This document shows positions 59,627-64,000 of a DNA stretch of 64,000 nt, piece after piece (the first letter of the stretch is position 1; every line of letters starts with the position of its first letter). The DNA is from Mytilisepta virgata. Lineage: Eukaryota > Mollusca > Bivalvia > Mytilida > Mytilidae. The DNA lies in NCBI GenBank assembly GCA_028015205.1, contig CM051521.1, positions 128,596,614 through 128,660,613 of the forward strand. Direction: 5' to 3'. The position numbers and the translations under genes are program-made. The notes below the pieces were generated by a model. The model was not told where the DNA came from. It did no database searches and saw nothing but the letters and a program-made list of their open reading frames with translations.

Positions 59627-60050
59627 GTCTTCCAGAGAAACAAAAAAGTTCCGCCTACAGAACTTTCAATGTAAAAGGGAGATAACCCTTCCAACGAGAT
59701 TTAAAAAATTAAGTATAACAACTCCATGATGCATGAGATATGCACAAAGTGCATTAAAAAATATTTAAAATAACAGTTTCACAAATTTTATGATAGGTCT
59801 GAGTTGATAACTTCAAATTATTAATATTTTGAAGTTTTCAAGTGCATTAATTTTTCTATTGGAAAGTTCCCATTTAGAATCATTTTTTATGTATACATGC
59901 ATAACCTTTATTAACAACTTTAAATTTTTTTATGTTTTCTTAGACGACTCAAAAAGGTTTATTAACCAGCAAAAGATTGTTTAATAATTCTTAAATTTAG
60001 ACTTTAAAAATGCGAAAAATTCATTTTATGAACTGAGGTGTCCAGACAGT
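59470..60050. repeat. inverted-repeat element in the divergent promoter region
   Basis: ACTGTCGAGACACCTCAGTT at the left is mirrored by AACTGAGGTGTCCAGACAGT at the right; arms are 29 bp with three mismatches. The left arm lies inside the first KATNIP intron and the right arm in the spacer. Confidence 0.6.
59609..59660 (-). other. KATNIP: KATNIP 5' UTR exon, 3' part (upper edge not determined)
   Basis: The lower edge is a consensus donor (TTAG|GTAAGT on the minus strand). The sequence holds a short upstream ORF, ATGATTGAACAAAATTAG (59,609-59,626), whose stop codon is the last triplet of the exon. No frame is open into the next coding exon, so this is taken as untranslated. The transcription start is not visible. 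Confidence 0.5.
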
Positions 60051-60319
60051 AGATACAAATGGGTGGTAGATCCAGAATAAATAGTATAATATATCAATGG
60101 GTTATAATTTGTTGATGAAAAGATAACCTTCTGCCTGATTGGTGAATAGGTCTGCTTTTCAAGCATCTAGTATACAAATGGGTATGGTTTTTGAAAAATT
60201 CAAGTATATGAATGGGTAAGGGTCATATAAGTTCTGGCCACATGTCTGTACCCAATTGCCAAACTTAGGCCAAGTTAGACCAAGGCGAGAAGGCCTATTT
60301 AACTTTCAAACAGTCAAAA
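59627..60319. promoter_or_regulatory. divergent KATNIP/TSEN54 promoter spacer
   Basis: The two genes are head to head with about 0.7 kb between the KATNIP 5' exon and the TSEN54 start codon. No clear TATA box or CpG-rich stretch was seen. Its centre carries the right arm of an inverted repeat (29-bp arms at 59,470-59,498 and 60,022-60,050), and related GAATGGGTA-type direct repeats occur near 59,400 and 60,190. Promoter activity is inferred from position only. Confidence 0.45.
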
Positions 60320-60537
60320 TTGAAAATTATGGACAAAGAAATTAATAAAGAATGTAATGTACTATTTTTCAGTGGGAAAGAATTATTTAAATACAGAAGA
60401 CAGAATGACAAGTCACTGCCAAATGTTGGTGGATCTAAAGATTTTGCTCCTGATGACACTTGGTTACAGGCTAAAAAGTTGGAGAAGTTTTATGAAGAGA
60501 GATTAGCGTTATTGTCAGAGCAAAGAGTAGAAAGAAT
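60320..60537 (+). CDS. TSEN54: TSEN54 exon 1 (tRNA-splicing endonuclease subunit)
   Basis: TSEN54 is the structural partner of the TSEN2/TSEN34 nucleases in the nuclear complex that removes introns from pre-tRNAs (family knowledge). The exon encodes the N-terminal part of the Sen54 domain: SGKELFKYRRQNDK, GSKDFAPDD and YEERLALLSEQRVER, matching the vertebrate pattern [SA]-x-[KR]-ELF ... KDF-x-PD ... EQRVER. Either ATG at 60,320 or 60,329 could start; the second has the better purine context. The exon ends in phase 2 at AAT|GTAATT (60,537/60,538). No second exon was found before 64,000, so the gene runs off the window. It is divergent to KATNIP. Confidence 0.85.
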
Positions 60538-60555
60538 GTAATTAATCCAAAAGTT

Positions 60556-62704
60556 TTTTAGCTCACCTGACCCAAAGGGTCAAGTGAGCTTTTCTCATCA
60601 CTTGGCGTCCGTCGTCCGTCGTCCGTCGTCCGTTAACTTTTACAAAAATCTTCTCCTCTGAAACTACTGGGCCAAATTGAACCAAACTTGGCCACAAGCA
60701 TCATTAGGGTATCTAGTTTAAAAAATGTGTCCGATGACCCCGCCTGCCAACCTACATGGCCGACATGGCTATAAATAGAACATAGGGGTAAACTGCAGTT
60801 TTTGTCTTATATCTCAAAAACTAAAGCAATTAGAGCAAAACTGACAGGGTAAAAATGTTCATCAGGTCAAGATCTACCTGTTATGAAATTTTCAGACGAA
60901 TCGGTCAACCCTTTGTTGGGTTATTGCCCCTGAATTGTTAATTTTAAGGAAATTTTGCAGTTCTAGGTTATTATCTTGAATATTATTATAGATAAAGACA
61001 AATTGTAAACTGCAAAAATGTTCAACGAAGTAAGATCTACAAATAAGTCAACATGACCAAAATCATTGATTGATCCCTTATAGGAGTTTTTGCCCTTTAA
61101 AGATGGCATCCAGCGTAAACTTTCCTTTAAAGATCTTTTCCTCTCAAACCACTGGGCCGAGACCAAACTTTGGTGGAATGGTCCTTGGGTGGCCCCTTCC
61201 AAAATTATGTCTTGCATCCCCGACTTCCAACCAAGATGGCTGCTGTTACTAAAAATAGAAAAAAAAGGGGGGGTGACTTTCAAAAATCTTCTTATATGAA
61301 ACTACAAGTCCAGTTGGAACCAAAGTTGGCAGTAATAGTTCTTAGGAGGTTCTCTTTCAGAAATATGTCCAATGACCGGACTGTTAACCAAGATGGCCGC
61401 CACAGCCGAATTTAGTTTAACATAGGGCCCTATGGGAAAATTCATTGAAATATCTTCTTGTCTGAAACCACTTGATCGATTGGAACCAGACTTGGCAGCA
61501 ATGGTCCTTAGATGGTCCTATTTCAGAATTTTGTGGGATGACCTGGACTGTCAACCAAGATGGCCGCCACAACCGAACTTAGTTTAACATAGGGCCCTAT
61601 AGGAAAATTCATTGAAAAATCTTCTTGTCTGAAACCACTTGACATATTGGAGCAGGACTTGGCAGCATTGGTCCTTAGGAGGTCCTTTTTCAGTAATGTG
61701 TCTGATTTCATGGACTGTGAACCAAGATGGCCGCCACAGCAGAACTCAGTTTAACATAGGACCCTATGGGAAATTCACTCAAAAATCTTCTCGTCTGAAA
61801 CCACTAAGCCAATTAGAATAAGACTTGGTAGCAATGGTGCTTAGATGGTCCTCTTTCAGAATTTTGTGCGATGACCCAGACTGTCAACCAAGATGGCTGC
61901 CACAACCGAACTTAGTTTAACATAGGGTCCTATAGGAAAATTCATTGAAAAATCTTCTTGTCTGAAACCACTTGATATATTGGAGCAGGACTTGGCAGCA
62001 TTGGTCCTTAGGAGGTCCTTTTTCAGAAATGTGTCTGATTTCATGGACTGTGAACCAAGATGGCCACCACAGCAGAACTCAGTTTAACATAGGACCCTAT
62101 GGGAAATTCACTCAAAAATCTTTTCGTCTGAAACCAGTAAGCCAATTTGAATAAGACTTGGTAGCAATGGTCCTTAGATGGTCCTCTTTCAGAATTTTGT
62201 GCGATGACCCAGACTGTCAACCAAGATGGCCACCACACCCGAACTTAGTTTAACATGGGGGCCCTATGGAAAAATTCATTGAAAAATCTTCTTGTCTGAA
62301 ACCACTTGACATATTGGAGCAGGACTTGGCAGCATTGGTCCTTAGGAGGTCCTCTTTCAGAAATATGTCCGATCACCCGGATTGTCAACCAAGATGGCTG
62401 CCACCACAGAACTTTGTTAAATATTGGACTCTATAGGAAAATTCATTTAACAATTTTCTTGTCTGAAACCGCTTAGCCAGTTGGAACAAGACTTAGCAGA
62501 AATGGTCCTTAGATGGTTCTCTTTTAGAAATGTATCCGTTGACCTAGACTAAACCAAGATGACTGCCACAGCCTCAATTAGTTTAACATAGAATCCTATA
62601 GAAAAACCAGCCAAATTGACTGCAACACTTAAATTTTTAGGTCTGCTCAAGAAGAAAAGTTCAATCCAGGTGAGCGATACAGGCTCTTGAGAGCCTCTAG
62701 TTTT
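60556..62704 (-). mobile_element. family A element in TSEN54 intron 1
   Basis: The hairpin AGCTCACCTGACCC-AAA-GGGTCAAGTGAGCT (60,560-60,590) and (CGTCCGT)n open it; GGTGAGCGATACAGGCTC and the AGGCTC-TTGA-GAGCCT hairpin close it at 62,696. Seven units of about 166 bp carry ACCAAGATGGC at 61,388, 61,555, 61,721, 61,885, 62,057, 62,221 and 62,388. It is inverted relative to the copy at 51,363 and starts about 20 bases after the TSEN54 exon 1 donor. Confidence 0.88.
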
Positions 62705-64000
62705 ATTTTAGTCACCCTTAATAAATAAAATTACTTTTTGTCTTCTGTGTTTTATGTGGTCTCTCATACCCAGGTATTGCAGACATCATTTACTCAAAAT
62801 TAATTGTATTGGTTGACTGCCTAATTAGTTGTTCATAATTATATTAAAATATACAAGTGCTTCAATTTAAACCAATAAATTGTATTAAATGTGCTTTGTA
62901 TACTAGGCTTATTCTGACATATATGTGAAAAGTACCTGCATTTTCCAATATATTTTTGTTTTTAATTCAATTTGGAATAACATCAATTTGAAAATAACTG
63001 TATTAAAAAATAATTAACACAGCATAAATCATTTTAATTTCACACAAAAATGTTTATCCCAGGGGAATAGATTGAATAAAATATATAATACATATTTCTA
63101 AAAGTTAGTCATACATACAATGATGAAGCCTTGACAAATGTCTATCATTAAACGGATTTATTTTATTTCTTCCATTTCAAATGTTGCTTCAAAAATTGTT
63201 TGAAAATAACTAATTTTTATAAGAAAACAAATTGAAACAATTAAACCATGTACAGTAGGAAATTGGTATACAGTTACTATTATTGTCTTACTGATTTTCT
63301 GCTGCTTATTTTTGCATTTGCTGTGTTTCCTTTATTTTTAGATATGTTATTATTAAAATGATGAATTATGCATTAAAGAAAATTGCTGATTCATACATTT
63401 TTTTCTTCAGAATAGTGTATTAGCACAAAAGATAAATTATTTTTCCAAACATACACATGTGAGCAAGAAATATCATACTGTTTTTAAAAGAAATATTTTA
63501 CATGTATCTAGTTTACAGGATATCATAGACAATATACAGAGAGGTGCTTGGACTTTTCAGGCAGGACATTTCGGACAATTGTTTTTCCAAGGCAGATGTT
63601 TCGGCCAATGTTAATGACATGTAGATAATAAAACTTTAATACAGATTTGCAGCACTGATAATCCTTATAAAACTGTAAATTGTATAGAAGAAGCATTCTG
63701 TATGTCTTGAAAATAAAAATCAAGAAGTAAACCAGTTACTATTTATGGCAAAAGAATAAATTAATACATTATCCATGTGATGAAAACATTTGAAAATTTC
63801 TGTCGAGAACTGCATTTATCTTTAATTCATATTTAAACTGAAAATTTTACATGTATTGAAAAATGAAAAAATGCAGAAGGTATCATGACAGTAACAGGGG
63901 GAATACCAAGTGAACCACGATGAGGGAATCAATACACAGTTATCAGACTTGATTATGAACGAAATAGTTGCATATTTCACTAAGATGAGAGAAAAAACAT
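62705..64000. other. TSEN54 intron 1, continued
   Basis: Very AT-rich; no match to the expected second exon of TSEN54 and no repeat structure seen. Confidence 0.5.

Noticed and set aside
61523..62238. Several 60-70-residue similar ORFs on both strands
   Set aside because: They come from translating the 166-bp tandem units of the family A element; frames end within each unit and are not maintained.
62705..64000. Second exon of TSEN54
   Set aside because: Looked for the expected Trp/Lys-rich continuation after EQRVER with a phase-2 acceptor; none found before the window ends.

Overview
This window is animal nuclear DNA: AT-rich, intron-dominated, and packed with short non-autonomous mobile elements. 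Two host genes are recognisable. The repeat content (hairpin-ended elements with tandem cores of about 145-180 bp, tRNA-derived SINEs and many short palindromic elements) and the protein similarity point to a bivalve mollusc, probably a mussel (Mytilidae). The organism call is inference from remembered repeat families, not a search.

Almost the whole window (about 596-59,650, minus strand) is one gene, the ortholog of KATNIP (katanin-interacting protein, KIAA0556; Joubert-syndrome gene in humans), a ciliary basal-body and microtubule-associated protein. I traced 37 coding exons from 55,946 to the stop at 596, plus a tentative start exon at 58,935-58,957 and a 5' UTR exon ending at 59,609. Every junction has GT..AG ends and a consistent phase. 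The chain is 6,807 nt (about 2,268 residues), longer than the roughly 1,600-residue human protein, mainly because of a 1.2-kb low-complexity exon (29,562-30,755). Four copies of a folded module (a TWGD-type strand followed by a WNY-K motif, the DUF4457-like unit) lie at about residues 583-730, 1590-1740, 1820-1960 and 2014-2150.

At 60,320 on the plus strand a divergent gene begins: exon 1 of TSEN54, the tRNA-splicing endonuclease subunit. Its remaining exons lie beyond the window. The spacer of about 0.7 kb between the two genes should hold a bidirectional promoter and contains an inverted-repeat element.

The introns hold the mobile DNA. Family A (ends GAGGCTC-hairpin and AGCTCACC-hairpin) lies at about 1.5-2.3, 3.3-6.1, 8.8-9.1, 51.4-53.1 and 60.6-62.7 kb. 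Family B (tandem units of about 146 bp) lies at 9.2-10.2, 32.3-34.1 and 44.3-45.5 kb. Family C (GTGAGC-hairpin, ATACCCC...GGGGTAT ends) lies at about 26.0-26.6, 33.4-34.0 (nested inside a B copy), 40.4-41.0 and 47.7-48.1 kb. A foldback/MULE-like element with terminal arms built from a 14-bp repeat occupies 2,759-6,676 and is flanked by a 10-bp direct repeat. Two tRNA-derived SINEs, a retroposon with a perfect 16-bp target duplication, a Tigger/pogo-like MITE and several palindromic MITEs are also present. I saw no intact transposase or reverse transcriptase gene.
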